This document shows positions 1 through 11,860 of a DNA stretch of 64,000 nt, piece after piece. The position numbers were made by a program, and so were the translations under genes. The stretch's first letter is position 1, and each line of letters starts with the position of its first letter. A model generated the notes under the pieces. It saw only the letters and a program-made list of their open reading frames with translations. It was not told where the DNA came from and made no database searches. The DNA lies in NCBI GenBank assembly GCA_051294375.1, contig CM119265.1, positions 12,513,866-12,577,865 of the forward strand. Reading direction: 5' to 3'. The DNA comes from Paraspadella gotoi (taxonomy: Eukaryota; Chaetognatha).

Positions 1-23
1 CTCTCTAAGGGCGCGACAAAGAG

Positions 24-119
<96 letters not shown>

Positions 120-911
120 CGCGTCTCAAAAATAAAAAATGGGGCGGAGCGTTAAAAGTAATCGGCGAGGGAGCGTGACAAAGAATCTTAGCGCAGAAAA
201 TTGAATGGGGAGTTGGAGACGCCGAGAAAATGAATTTCTTTCCAGTGATGGTACATGAGATTTGGCTGCGATGATGGAAACTCCTTTTTAGGAAGATGGT
301 GATTCCGGATGGGATATATTTAGTTGGAAGATGGTGATGGTATAGTCGCCCCGGGTGATTAGCAATCAGAGTCATATCGAGTCTAGGGAGAGAAACTCTG
401 GCATGTGGTGATGGTACCAGATGGGCATTAGGCGTTGGGTTATGGTAATTTTATCACAGCCTTTCGGAAAAAAGGCCGTTTGACAATGTGCGGCAGCGAG
501 ACTTATTCAACGCCCTTCGCTCATAGACGAATCGAAGCGAATAAAGAACCCATTGCCCATTTTTCTCCCGAGAGTCGATTCTCTGGCGGAGAATTGGGGG
601 GAGGGGAGGGAAGGGGGGCGGGGAAGAGAGAGGGTGCCTCCAGGGGGAAGAGAGGAAATAGGGAGAAAGAGCAACAATGGCGAGAGTACATTTGAAGAGA
701 CGGGAGAGAAGGGAGACAGGGCGTTTTTTTGTTAAAATGATATAGCGATGAAGCAAGGCAGAGAAATAGATATTTGAATTTGCGACATTATCCCCTTGGT
801 ATGAATGCCTAGAATAGGCGATTCTTTTTATTGTATGACGCTCGTCCTATGAATTCAAGTCGTTGACATTTATATTTCACAGTCGAAATCGCGATGAAAG
901 TTTAAACTTAC
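1..911. other. Left edge: (GA)n tract, then non-coding ARRDC intron
   Basis: A pure GA repeat fills about positions 27-113. The rest is mixed-composition DNA with a purine-rich patch at 590-720. It lies immediately downstream of the last visible ARRDC exon in gene orientation, so it is inferred to be the next intron. I found no arrestin C-domain exon here; the remaining exons should lie to the left of the window. Confidence 0.6.
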
Positions 912-1039
912 AGTGGCGTTGGGGTGAGTGTTAAGGTCGAGTATGCTCACGACGGTGAAGGCCCTTTTGCACGTGTGGTCAAATTTCCATGGTTTGTCGA
1001 TGTTGGCTCGACACCAATAGCGCACGTGTCCGTTTGTCC
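912..1039 (-). CDS. ARRDC gene, exon 4 (end of arrestin N domain)
   Basis: On the minus strand this 128-nt segment reads as the last strands of an arrestin N domain, with HVRYWCRANIDKPWKFDHT followed by a FTVVSILDLN stretch. The family pattern at this point is a G-H-V-R-Y-x-x-A motif, then a P-W-x-F-D/H-T motif. The acceptor is TTTCAAG at 1040 and the donor is GTAAGT at 911-906. The incoming phase (one base from exon 3) restores an unbroken frame, and the exon ends in phase 0. Alpha-arrestins are cytoplasmic adaptors that bring HECT-type ubiquitin ligases to membrane cargo; the PPxY motifs would be in the C-terminal tail, which is outside the window. The assignment to the alpha-arrestin family is firm; which paralogue (ARRDC2/3/4-like) is not. 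Confidence 0.9.
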
Positions 1040-1061
1040 CTTGAAAGTGTAAGTCAGCCGG

Positions 1062-1163
<102 letters not shown>

Positions 1164-1239
1164 ACTCACTTTTTTTCTTTCTTACTTTTCCTCCATCCAA
1201 TTTAAAAATATCGTTCAACTTTCTTTAACTGAACCTCAC

Positions 1240-1338
1240 CTTCAAAGGAGGACGGTATGTTCGTGGGAAGTTCAATCTCGAAGGGATATTTGTACTTCCC
1301 CAAAGGATGCAGCGGATTCTCTCCTCCTTCGCCGATTT
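1240..1338 (-). CDS. ARRDC gene, exon 3 (arrestin N domain)
   Basis: This 99-nt minus-strand exon encodes a stretch with ENPLHPLGKYKYPFEIELP and then NIPSSFEG. That is the well-known arrestin N-domain pattern in which a basic G-x-H/Y-x-Y-P-F strand is followed by L-P-x-x-L/I-P-S-S-F-E-G. The acceptor CCAG lies at 1342-1339 and the donor GTGAGG at 1239-1234. One leading base is borrowed from exon 2 to give CAA, and the exon ends one base into a Gly codon completed by exon 4. Intron 2 upstream is about 8.8 kb; intron 3 downstream is only 200 bp. Confidence 0.92.
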
Positions 1339-2099
1339 CTGGAAAAAAAAATAAAACAAAAAAAAAGTATAAAAAAACGATTTGTGTCTGACATCTAGTG
1401 GTTAAAAAAAAGAGTGAAATCGGATTTTCTATGGGAACGCCCCTCTCAAAAAACACTTGTGCAAACCGAGTTTGTTTTGTTGAAAGCTCGTTTGCTTACT
1501 CAATTAGGCTCCCTTTATAATCTTCCACTTTCTTCCCTTCGCCATTTTGTTATTTCAATTTATTTATTTTATTTTTTAGCGATGTTTCCTTTTTATAAGC
1601 ATTTATGATTAAAAAGCCTCGACGAAAGATAATAAATATTAACTCGCTTCCTCAGTATTGTTATCATTTTAGCCTTGAACGATTCTCCGTCGCTCTGGTC
1701 GTCGTCGTCGTCGTCGTCGCCTTCAGTGTCGCCGAGTTCGATGACACCGCAACGTAATACTAATAACTAATAACTAATAACTAATAACTAATAACTTCTT
1801 GTTTTCCGTTTATGTCACGGATGCTCAGCACCGTCTTTAATATTCCCTAGCCTTTACCTTCCTTCGTCGAGCCATTTACACTTTTAATTTACATTTAATA
1901 TTTCTGACTTCGAATCTCGTCGTTTTCAAGATAAAATAATGTAATCACTTTTGTGTTTTGCAAGTATCCTATTTCCCTTTTATAAACTTTCGAGAAAATA
2001 ATCAAATTAAGAAACGTTTTGAAAAGACGCGCGAGTCTTGCTTGATTCGGAAGGCTCAAAAGAAAAAAAAAGAAGAAAAGCCATCGCAGTCCCGTTTAT

Positions 2100-2225
2100 C
2101 ATCCAACTCTTCTTCACATGACGGTGATGGTGAAAATGTCCGCTTCGTTCACGCACTTCATGTCGGCAAAGTTGCAGTGGCCTTTTTGGGTCGAGTACGC
2201 GAAACGCGGGACGGTATTATTATTG
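2100..2225. other. Balanced-composition patch, possible conserved element or relic exon
   Basis: A patch of about 120 bp with near-neutral GC stands out from the surrounding AT- and CT-rich intron. Both strands are open. The minus strand gives a cysteine-containing stretch (GHCNFADMKCVNEADIF) before a stop, without a convincing acceptor next to it. It cannot be an ARRDC exon, because exons 2 and 3 already join in phase. I do not recognise it. Confidence 0.2.
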
Positions 2226-2254
2226 TTATACATTGCACAATGTAAATTTTTGCA

Positions 2255-2255
<1 letters not shown>

Positions 2256-2313
<58 letters not shown>

Positions 2314-2436
2314 TTTTTTTTTTTTTTCTCTCTCACCATTTCACTTCTTTTCACAACTTACTCTGTCTTTCCTTAACTTCAGCCTGTCCTCACCAATTGA
2401 CCACTGTCCTTTCTAAAGTCTGTGTTGGAGACTTTG

Positions 2437-2472
<36 letters not shown>
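2256..2472 (+). repeat. Two (CT)n tracts with a poly-T run between them
   Basis: CT repeats at about 2258-2308 and 2438-2472 flank a T16 run near 2312-2327. Confidence 0.9.
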
Positions 2473-2473
<1 letters not shown>

Positions 2474-3029
2474 GCCATATACTAAAAAACAATCAATAAA
2501 TAACCATTCCTCTTTCGAAGATTTTATCATGATTTCCTGACATAAACATCAGATGACGCTATCTCCACCACCTACGCATCCAAAGTTCCTCCTCCTCCTC
2601 CTCCTCCGCCTCTCGCTACTTCCGGTTCAGCTGCCTCCACTGAGGGTAAAGGACCGAGGTAATGGCAGCGGCGAACGAATCCAATTCACGACGACGAAGA
2701 CGACGACGACGAAGATGTCGACGGCGAACGCGACGACAGGGAAACCGAATTAATGAGACAACTACTTGGCTACCTGGAGAATTAATAATCCTTTTAATGC
2801 TCAAGGTTGAAAGACGATATGGAAGATGGGAGACAGATCTAATGAGTAAAAAGGTTTTATAGCTTAAAGTAAAAAGAAGACAACCGAAACCTCTTTCATG
2901 TATTCTTTAAATTTTTGTTATCCTTTGTCATCAACAATTCATCGACTTTTATCCTTTGAACCTTTCTTTTCGTCAATTAGACATTAATCGCTTTATACTT
3001 CGAAATCGGCAATTATGGCAACGGGGAGA

Positions 3030-3270
3030 CATGTGTGATACCCAGTGTGTGAGGTACCTCCCGGCAGCTGGCGCTCAAGGCATTTGACCTGCAGTGACCA
3101 CCCCATGTCACTGGCGTGTTTAGGCCGACACCATCACACTTTTATCCCGCGTGACCGTGAGAGGATTGAACCCCACTCACGGTTGGTGAACAAATACCTA
3201 GCTGTCCAAGCCAACGGGACGAGGTGAGTTTCACCAAGCTATACGGGAGGCGAATTTAGGAATCGCCTCA
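3030..3270 (-). repeat. tRNA-derived SINE-like element (type C)
   Basis: On the minus strand the segment has a tRNA-like head. A box-A-like GTTGGCTTGGACAGCTAGG lies at 3216-3198 and a box B GGGGTTCAATCC at 3174-3163, with the spacing expected of an RNA polymerase III internal promoter. The acceptor stem does not close well, so this is not an intact tRNA. Composition is clearly more GC-rich than the flanks, as for an inserted element. The family is not recognised by name. Confidence 0.5.
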
Positions 3271-3470
3271 CAATGTTAATATCCTTGAACTGTCACCGTT
3301 ATCATCGTGGTCGTCGTCGTCGCTTGTCATAATTTTCGTCACCTCAGTCACGAAATTAATGACTGAACGCAAGAGACAAATGTCGCTTCCCGGAAATCGC
3401 GGTCGTTCATTCAAAATAAAATGACAAAGGTCGGCATCGCCGACGGGAGTTTTCATCAACGACGATGAAA

Positions 3471-6400
3471 TGTAGCTACTAGAATGTCGATCTTGAGATA
3501 AAACAAAAGTTCACAGTTTATATATAAAATATACAGATGAAATCACGAAAAATTTTTAAGCTGAGATAAGAACTGTTAGAAATTTGTCAAATCGGTAAAT
3601 TATAAAAAATGCTAGAGATGGTGTTGGGACGGAAGATTATGATTAAGAAGGTACAATCTGTTTTAAAAACAAAACAACATCTGTAGTAATTGTACAGGCC
3701 GCTCAGGCCGCGCTCAGACTGCTCAGGCATGATAAATGACATCCGGTAGAAAAAAAATTCATGTCAAGTGTTTAGAAAAACGTCGTCTCTTTGCGTTGCA
3801 ACGAATAACGACAGAGCAGAGAGCGAAGAAATTCTTTCTCTCGCTTTTCTCAACCATGATAACCTCTTGACTCGAGGCCAATATCCGTCTCGAAAAAAAA
3901 AAGGTTTCGCTATAATTTTTTGGGGGATGTCCGTCTTTTGTTGTGGACATTTTTCCTTGTGGGTTTCGAAAACCAAAACGAAGTCCTAGTCAAAACATAG
4001 CAGCTAGCTTCTCAAAAAGTTGTACAAATAGCAACGCTTGCCTAAAGAAACAAAGTTGCGCAGCACATACTAAACGGACTAAAAATATTCCGAACCCAGC
4101 AACCGCTGTCTTTTTAAGGGGACCCAGTAATCTGGGGGAGGGGGGGTGAAAAGCTGGTGAAAAGTTGGTTTTAATAATATGATTTTTTTTGGTTCTAACG
4201 GGAAAGTAGTAAAAGAATTAGATGTACAAAGCAAATCTTTCTTGAGTTTAGATTTTTTTTCTAAAAAGAAGGTAAAACTATTAAAAAAAATGTTGTTTTC
4301 GTTAATTCTTATTTATTAAAAGCTAGTAGCTGAAAATCATTTGTAAAGCTAATTTTAATTGATAAACATATCTTTCGACTCTTTCCTGCTGCGCCAAAAT
4401 CTATCTGCAAAAATAGTAATGCTCTTCTATGGAATAAGCTTCTGCACTCTCTTGTACTTGTAGGGCTTTCAACTTAAAATTTTCTGCACGGTTAAATAGG
4501 AAAGTTCGAGGTCTCGAGACGCAATACAAATATTGTTTGAAGGGTGGTCAGAAAAATAGTCCTCGATGTTCATAAAATTTAAACACTTGAACCCCAACCC
4601 AAATTTGTTAGCATGGTTGAGCCAGTCTGCTTAAATCGCTCGACCAAATGTTTGAAGAATTTTATCCCTGGAACTCTGTGCTTGTTCTTAACTTTGAAAA
4701 GTACTATAAATATGCGATGCTACTTTACAAGTGCCCTGGATGCAGTGTTGCATACCACCCATCGCTCTTGATCTTTGGTAAAATAATTTTGTCAATGATT
4801 TTAACTTTTTGACATGTTAGATTAAAATAAGATTTATCATAATAAACAAACGGTAATTTAATTAAGATTTGTATAGAAACATCAATGACTTTTCTTTTTA
4901 TTAAAAAAACTGATTCATTTTATTTTAATTCAGTTAAGAATGATTTTATTAGTGCCATCCATTCTGGGTCACTGGGTATTATTAATTGAAAATGATCAAT
5001 TGAATTCAAAATATAAATAGATCAAATATTTTTAAAAAAATATTTAAAAATTTTTCAAAAAAATTGTAAATCTGCTTGTGCTGCATTGAGACAATTTTTT
5101 AAAGTATCTAATGCTGCCATATGCTGATAGTTAGTCCCATGGCTCTTAATGATCTTTTGAAAACTTATTACATTCTTTTAATGATTCTTTTTCAGCAGCT
5201 GATATCTGTCATAGAGTTAGGCTGTATACAAGCATATTTAAAAAAAAAAAATCACAGAGCTTGTTTTATTAATAACATTTTTTGCTCTCTCTCTTTCTCT
5301 CTCTTTTTTTATCCCTCTCTTGCTCACTTGTTCTAATTGGTTACCATTTTAAGTAATGGCTTCACTCCTAAAGCAGACAGGCCAAGGTTCTTTTGGATTA
5401 AGGATTGTGTGTAAATCCTTTAATTTTTATTATGTTATTGGTTTAAGGAGACAAATAATTTATTTACAACAATAATTTTATTATTAGACTAACATGCTTT
5501 GGCTCACAATTTGAACCTTTATCAGCGTCAAAGTTTTTTATGAATTACTCACAAATTTTTTTATAAAAGAAAAAAAGACAGAAAGACAAAAAGAAAGAGA
5601 GGGTAAAGTTTTATTTATTAAAATATTTTCCATGATATATACAGATTAACTATTCTAATTTTTTTCTTCACATTTTGACTCCAGACATAACGAGAAGAAT
5701 TCGCTTGTAATATAATCCCTATTTTGTCGGAAGAAAAAGTTTTGTAAAATAAAATTTTTATCAATTACCACTTAAAAGAATTAGCAAATAATAAACAAAT
5801 AAGAACATACCAAAAAAAAAGCTAAGAAAAACAAAAGTAATAACAAAAGATGAAGAAAAAAAATCCAGCGTTGTCAACTATGGTGTAGAAAATACGCATA
5901 GATCTTCCTCAACCTTATCTCCCAAACGAGGGTACAAGAAATAAGGCAAAGTACCCAACAGGAAAAGGGTACTTTTGTATTATTTAAAAGCATTAAAGAT
6001 AAAAAAATAAGAAAGAAAACTTTTTGAGAATTATTAAATCACAAATTAAAAGTAATAAAGAGTTCTGAGTAAATTTAAAATAATTTTTTTGTCAATAAAT
6101 AAAATTTTAATAAAAAACTGGTTTTAATCTATGCTTTATTATGTAAGGATGGGTATTACTCTCTTGCCAAAATCATATTAAAAAGATATATAAAAATTTA
6201 TAGAGTATTAATGTTTGTTGCAAAAATACTTAAAAATAAATTTATAATTTTTTTGTCCTTGTTTGTATTACAAGGGAGTTTTGACTTTTTTCCACTTTCC
6301 TTTATTATTTAGAAGGAGAAAACACCACTGTTTAAAAGCCTTTATCAAACGTGGTTTGTACTAATGATTTCAGTAATGAGCCTTTAAAAATAAAAATAAA

Positions 6401-6690
6401 AATTAGCCAAAAATTATTTCCCTTACAAAAGTAAAACAATGGATGGTACCAGTATTTAAGGAAGACTAATTAAAATTGTTTTCAATAATTATCCTATTCT
6501 TGTTCTCATTGCAACAAGGAGATAACAAATTTTTTTTCCTATACAAAAAAAAATAATGACTATCACAATTCAAATTCCTTTAATGATAAACCCTTAAGCT
6601 TATGATATCATTTTTATCACTGGTTCCCTTAAGCAAATAATAAGTCAACCATAAAGGAACAGAAAGCTCGGCGATACAAAGAAAAATAAA
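3471..6690. other. AT-rich intronic stretch, nothing recognised
   Basis: Strongly AT-rich with many A and T homopolymers and no credible coding segment on either strand. It may contain old transposon remnants. Confidence 0.6.
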
Positions 6691-6863
6691 GAAACGTAAA
6701 AGTCACTTTTCGAACAGAAGGCAGCTGGTTGGGAAAGAGACTGACATTATATCCGCGCCTTCTCTAATCCAGAGAACTGTCCCGCTTCAGCCGCAACGAT
6801 TTTAAACTGCCACTTTAATTTGACTAGGGAGACAAAAAAATTTACGACGAGACAATAAAGTTG

Positions 6864-6877
6864 GTAACCATGGAAAC
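6864..6877. promoter_or_regulatory. X-box-like palindrome (RFX motif)
   Basis: GTAACCATGGAAAC is a near-symmetric match to the X-box, GTNRCC then 0-3 bases then RGYAAC, bound by RFX factors. It sits in a GC-richer island (about 6700-7090) inside ARRDC intron 2, which could be an intronic enhancer or an alternative promoter. This is a motif match only. Confidence 0.3.
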
Positions 6878-7589
6878 GAGCCTCTTGGATTCGAATCGTA
6901 GTCCCCCTGGGGCGGGGGGGGGGTGGTTCGTCGGCCGTCGTTCCACCCCTCCACGCTTTCCCAAAGCTCCTTTATATTCCAGACATCCCGCAGGATTGAC
7001 TTATGTCGCGGGAGCGTCGGGAGCCACTCCAGCGCCGGGAGACGTAGATAGTAGAGAGTCTGTTCGGATTCCAAAACTACTGCAATGAGACAATTCGCCA
7101 TTTCGTTTTATAACGAGGATTTGAGTAGAAATTTGATTTTAAAAATAATATTTGAATTTTAAATACTATTTTTATAATCCGTTAATTGCTGAAACAGTTA
7201 ATCTTAGTTTAATCTTAATCTTAGTTACAAGATGTTAAAGATGGGAAAACAACAGCTGGATCGTTTGAAAACTGAATGACAATAGTTATCGATTGTTGAG
7301 GCAGGCCGAGGCAGCAGATATTGAGGGAGGCTGTAACAGGCAGCGGCGGAAGCGTCGGCGTCCATAATTCCAGCGAGGACCGCAGAAAGCCGAGGCGAAA
7401 ACCAATAGCGGCATCGAAATTCGTGACGGAGAGATGGCGTTAGGAGACGCTGGTGTGTCAGTGCGAGGAAACAAAGAGAGTTAAGATAAAGCAAAATAGA
7501 GAACACGGCTTCGGGCGTCGGGGAAAAAAAAACCAAACGGAGGGGGATCGATATTGTGGAGAAAAATACGCTGGATTTAACGGATTTAA

Positions 7590-7619
7590 GACTCTCTCTC
7601 TGATCTCTCCGTTTCTGTT

Positions 7620-7706
<87 letters not shown>
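7590..7706 (+). repeat. Interrupted (CT)n microsatellite
   Basis: CT repeats from about 7618 to 7705 with CCT interruptions. A shorter CT stretch precedes them. Confidence 0.95.
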
Positions 7707-7710
<4 letters not shown>

Positions 7711-9523
7711 TTCTCTTTCAACTTCGACGAGGGAATTTGAAAAAAAAAAGGAAAAAAAATCTTTGTTCCCCATTTTTTTCTCTTTCTGATCCATAAATAT
7801 TACGATATTTCAACCCTCGAGAAATAATAAGGGATTTAACGTTCGTCCCAAAAGTCGGCGACGAGGGTTTTACTTCTCGATCCCCGGATTCAATATTATG
7901 ACCCCGATATAAATAAATATATATATATGTGGATTGTGGAAGGAGTGTATGAAAACTAAAAAGGGAGTAGAAGGGTTTAACGAAAAAAAAACCCCTCAGC
8001 TATTGGAACAAAGTGGCGCAGACGGCAGACGAAGAATAATTCTGCACAAAGAAGCGATAAAAAAAAATATATTTTTCAATTATTTTTTGTTTTAATGCGG
8101 CAAATGATTGCGCGAATAAATGCTTATCGACTTCGCAAAGAAAAAAAATGTAGGAAGGAAACTCTGCGATTAAAGCCTCTTTGATCTGTCCGACGAGGCG
8201 AAAGGAAACGAGCTAATGGAAACCAACAGGCTAACGTCGACAACGCTTTTCGTCAAATCCCCGTCGTCGTCGTCGCTGTCGTCGTCGTGATCGTCGCCGT
8301 CGACCCCCCCTCGACGTTGACGTGCAGATTCTTAAATTCTTTCGACGTTTCTTGTTTTTTTTTTTACTTTTTAGTACAACGTCTTCCGTCGCCTTTCTCT
8401 GCCTCCCGTTTTTTCAGCCCTTTAACTCTATTTCCTTTTTATTTCTTCCTTTTTTCTTTCCTTTTTATTTCTTCCTTTTTCTTTTCTTTTTATTTCTTCC
8501 TTTTTCTTTCCTCAAAATTTTAACCCTTTCGCGATTCTCCCCTTTTCCTTCCTCCCATTTTCTGCCTACTATTTCTTCCTTCTCCATATTATGTTCCTAA
8601 TGTCCGATTATAAAAATAGCACAACCAATTTAAAATTATTTATTCTTTCAATAAACAAGCTATCTTTCCCCTGACTTTGGACAGGTCTCCCTTCCCCCTT
8701 CTCTAGGTTTTAATTCTCCTCAAACCCTTAATATCTATTATCACATTTCCCCATTTCCACCCTCTTCTCATTCCCCCTACTCCTTCCCTCCCCTCCCACC
8801 ATTTTTTCCACTTATAATCGCCTCTTTCTGTTTTTCTCCTCTTTCTTCCTCCTCCCAACAAATCAAACAAAGAAGCGAAGAAAACGTGAAGGAGAAAAAA
8901 GAAAACAGGACGGTCCTTCTTTATTTGTTGGGGAGAGGCGGCCCTCGGCCGACGACCCCGGGTAAGTGGGCACGGTTTCGGTTGTCCTTTTGGTCGTCGA
9001 TCCTGTCGTCGTGGTCGTTATCTCGCCGAGCGGTCACCGGTCCACTTCACCTTAAAAACTTTGCCCGGTTATATCGAAAGATTCCTTATTGAGCCGATTG
9101 AGCAGATCGGTTTTTGTTTGGCCGCTGATTAACGAGAATTCTCCGCCGCCATTCCAGCTTGCCAATGAAATTCTGATTCTCTCACAATAAAATATGGATT
9201 TCACGATGATGACGATTTTGGTCGCGGAGCAGAGATTATGGATTCTCGAATAATCGTTACGATTAGGGGAAGGAAGGAGTGTGTGATCGGTCGACCGATT
9301 CAAAACCGTCAAGTGGCTAATAACAACAACAAATATCAACAACAACACCTCCGCCGAGACTAACAACGACCCGTCGCAGTAAATTAGCTTATCTGCCTCG
9401 AGGATGGGAGACCGCGGCGTCCCTCGCAACTCGCAAGGCCGTCGCCATGGAGATGGGCAATCGCGTTCTCCCGACCGACGATTTTAATGGATCTCCCCCC
9501 TCTTCATTCTCTCTGTCCTCTCT

Positions 9524-9525
<2 letters not shown>

Positions 9526-9592
<67 letters not shown>
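9526..9592 (+). repeat. (CT)n microsatellite
   Basis: Continuous CT dinucleotide tract of about 60 bp in ARRDC intron 2. Confidence 0.95.
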
Positions 9593-9595
<3 letters not shown>

Positions 9596-9989
9596 TTCCA
9601 CTTGTGAGAGATTCACGCGCACCTCCGTCTGGAGAATCGATCTACACTCGACAATCAATAAAATCCTTTTTTTTCTTTTTCTTATTCGTCTATGTTGTCT
9701 TTGTCGTCCTTCTTTGTCATTTTCTCCATTCCTAAGGGACACCTAGCAAACCATCCTTTGCGGGTTAACATTTTATTTCTTCAGCAGCTTCAGGTGTCTA
9801 ATTACAAACTACAAATAACCTAAGAGAGCAAGCAAACTAAAAAGAGCAATTCAAAATCGGGGAGAGGGAAAAAATTCAATGCTCGTATCGTTTGAGTTTG
9901 ACATTTACAATTTTATGAGTGGCTTAAAAACTATTGCTGGTGGTTTAACGAATCGCGTGCAGTATTTATCATTGTTTCGGGGGGGGAAT

Positions 9990-10008
9990 GGAGAGAGAGA
10001 GAGAGAGA

Positions 10009-10098
<90 letters not shown>
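9990..10098 (+). repeat. (GA)n microsatellite just past ARRDC exon 2
   Basis: A GA tract of about 100 bp with one AAGA interruption near 10008. In the gene's sense it is (TC)n, starting about 85 nt after the exon 2 donor. Confidence 0.95.
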
Positions 10099-10101
<3 letters not shown>

Positions 10102-10181
10102 CGTATTACCCAAATAATTCCTCAGCTGCCAACTTAAGCGTTGGGTTATTACGGCAAACATTTGCTCCCCCATAAACTCAC

Positions 10182-10328
10182 GTTTGCCCCAGAGAGTAAA
10201 CTTGGCGAAGAAGTAAGTCTCGCTGGAGTTGTGCTGCTCCCGTTCGGACGTGTGCGCGCCAGAGGAGTCGAACTTTTTTCGAGTGTCCCAACTTCCGGCG
10301 GCTTGACCCACGCACTTCAGACGGATAC
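10182..10328 (-). CDS. ARRDC gene, exon 2 (arrestin N domain)
   Basis: This 147-nt minus-strand exon begins IRLKCVGQA and ends SETYFFAKFTLWGK, matching the arrestin N-domain segment in which an I-x-L-x-x-x-G-x-A strand leads to a Y-F-x-x-x-x-T-L-W-G motif. The acceptor CCAG lies just above 10328, and GTGAGT (10181-10176) follows the exon. The phases agree: exon 1 ends one base into a Gly codon, and exon 2 ends one base into the Gln codon completed by exon 3. The double Phe in ETYFFAK, where many relatives have Y-F-x, may be a genuine difference. The middle, with SWDTRKKFDSS, is the variable loop. Confidence 0.93.
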
Positions 10329-10392
10329 CTGGCGACGGAAGGAGGCTTTGTTTAAATTTATATATCTTATATTTTATATTCAGTTTTGTAAT

Positions 10393-10393
<1 letters not shown>

Positions 10394-10459
<66 letters not shown>

Positions 10460-10470
10460 CCATCATCATC
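10394..10470 (+). repeat. (ATC)n trinucleotide repeat beside ARRDC exon 1
   Basis: About 25 ATC units. In the sense of the gene it is (GAT)n, beginning only some 12 nt downstream of the exon 1 donor. It produces a meaningless poly-Asp open frame on the minus strand. Confidence 0.97.
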
Positions 10471-10481
10471 AATCAACTAAC

Positions 10482-10599
10482 CTCTCATCATCATGGTGTC
10501 GTTTAATTCGACCAAGACGTAACCGGACACGGTTGACCCGGCCATATAGATGGCGTCCGGGTTGTTGAACACGATGTCGAAAGTCAAAAGCTTCGGCAT
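10482..10599 (-). CDS. ARRDC gene, exon 1 (start codon, arrestin N domain)
   Basis: The start codon is at 10599-10597. The peptide begins MPK and continues LTFDIVFNNPDAIYMAG, then a VSGYVLVEL strand. This is the canonical alpha-arrestin opening, in which F-x-I-x-F-x-N-x-x-x-x-Y-x-x-G-x-x-V-x-G is followed by V-x-V-E-L. An upstream in-frame ATG at 10689 exists, but its extension has a Cys/Phe-rich non-family sequence, so the MPK start is preferred. The exon ends one base into a Gly codon at the donor GTTAGT (10481-10476). The product should be a cytoplasmic/endosomal adaptor for ubiquitin-dependent trafficking of membrane proteins, by family knowledge. Confidence 0.92.
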
Positions 10600-10689
10600 T
10601 TTCGCCTTTAATTCGATTTTACGACGGAAATTAAAAAAAAAGAGACACACCACGCCGATCGCGTTTTTAACGAAGGAGACGCTATCCAA

Positions 10690-10870
10690 TTAACAGTCGA
10701 TAATCTCTCTCTCGACGACAATGGTGTCGGCGGGAAGGCCAATGATTGGTTGAATTCACCGAGGCGGCAACGAATTCGATAATTGTGATTGGTCGCCGAG
10801 AAAAAAAATTGACGTAAAAATAGAAAAGAAAGAAAAGAATTACATGTTTTCTTCTTACATCCGGGTGACC
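10690..10870 (-). promoter_or_regulatory. ARRDC promoter region with CCAAT boxes
   Basis: About 140-190 bp upstream of the ARRDC start codon there are three CCAAT elements: CCAAT at 10739-10743, and ATTGG (CCAAT on the gene strand) at 10745-10749 and 10788-10792. The first two overlap as a near palindrome, CCAATGATTGG. A CRE half-like TGACGTAA lies at 10810-10817. No TATA box is evident. This fits a TATA-less, CCAAT-driven promoter; the transcription start is not fixed. Confidence 0.55.
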
Positions 10871-11129
10871 ATCGATTCTGTCCCTCCGAAGTTGGATGGC
10901 GGGAGGCGAGAGTTGAATATTTATTTTGTTTTCATAGTTTTCGTTTTACATTTTTTTTTTATTTTAACATTGTAGTACATCGAAAAAAAAGGTTTTTTTT
11001 ATAGGGGCGGCGGAGCTTGTCATGTAGATGCCTGAAATAAGAAGCGAGAAATGAAGGAGGAATTGTATTTATCGCAATGTTTACCAGATTTGTAGGGTAA
11101 ACATGCGGTTGGAGGCCAAGAAAGACAGA

Positions 11130-11310
<181 letters not shown>

Positions 11311-11393
11311 AGCAGAAAAACAAAAAGGAAACAAGAAAGGAAAAAAACTGTCAGAATAAAAAAGATAAATCCTAAACAGATGGCGAGTTTGCA

Positions 11394-11436
11394 AGAAGGC
11401 GAGATGGCGAGATGGCGAGATAGCAAGATGGCGTCG
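11394..11436 (+). repeat. Short GAGATGGC tandem repeat
   Basis: Four or five copies of an 8-9 bp unit around GCGAGATGGCGAGATGGCGA. Confidence 0.8.
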
Positions 11437-11860
11437 TCCCAGTTTGTTTTCTCCTCCGGCGACGCGAAAATCATATTTGCATAAAGATATTGAAAGGAAT
11501 TGAATTTTGGTGGGGCTTCCCAGTTCCCAGCCGAAAACTCCGATTTCTCTTTGTGGGGGAACGTTCATAAAAAAAAAGAGTCGTAGGTCCGGTTTTTTCC
11601 TTTTTGAGAAATAAAAAAACATTAGAACGCTAATCGTCGCGAAAAATATAATAGATAGTCATTATTATCATAACGATTAAGGATTGTAGGCGCGGTTATT
11701 CATGAAAACTGCAGAGAAGATAACGGTTACGACGACGACGACGACGACGTTCTGTTCCATCTGGATCATAATTCGGCGTCAACACAAAAGAACAAAAGAA
11801 CAAAGGGCGACGCCGACGCGAGGGAGCGGTCCCGCCTGCGACGCCTCTCTCCTGCGTCAG

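Larger units (their letters stand above)
1339..10181 (-). other. ARRDC intron 2 (about 8.8 kb)
   Basis: The exon 2 donor (GTGAGT at 10181) and exon 3 acceptor (1342-1339) match in phase, so this whole stretch is one intron. It contains CT/GA microsatellites, a tetrad of TAACTAATAAC repeats at about 1757-1796, a SINE-like unit at 3030-3270, a 3.5-kb AT-rich stretch (3470-6700) with nothing I can identify, an X-box motif at 6864, and pyrimidine-rich DNA at 8340-8870. Open frames inside it are low-complexity shadows. Confidence 0.75.

Noticed and set aside
3163-3216. Possible functional tRNA genes at the box A/box B pairs
   Set aside because: Acceptor and anticodon stems do not pair properly and the sequences are followed by long GC-rich bodies, as in tRNA-derived SINEs.
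4110-4985. Possible DNA transposon bounded by GGGACCCAGTAATC and the complement of CATTCTGGGTCACTGGGT
   Set aside because: The inverted ends match only over a short stretch, no target duplication is clear, and no transposase is present.
9052-9429. 125-codon minus-strand frame in ARRDC intron 2
   Set aside because: No motif, no splice sites in phase with ARRDC exons 2 and 3, which already join exactly.
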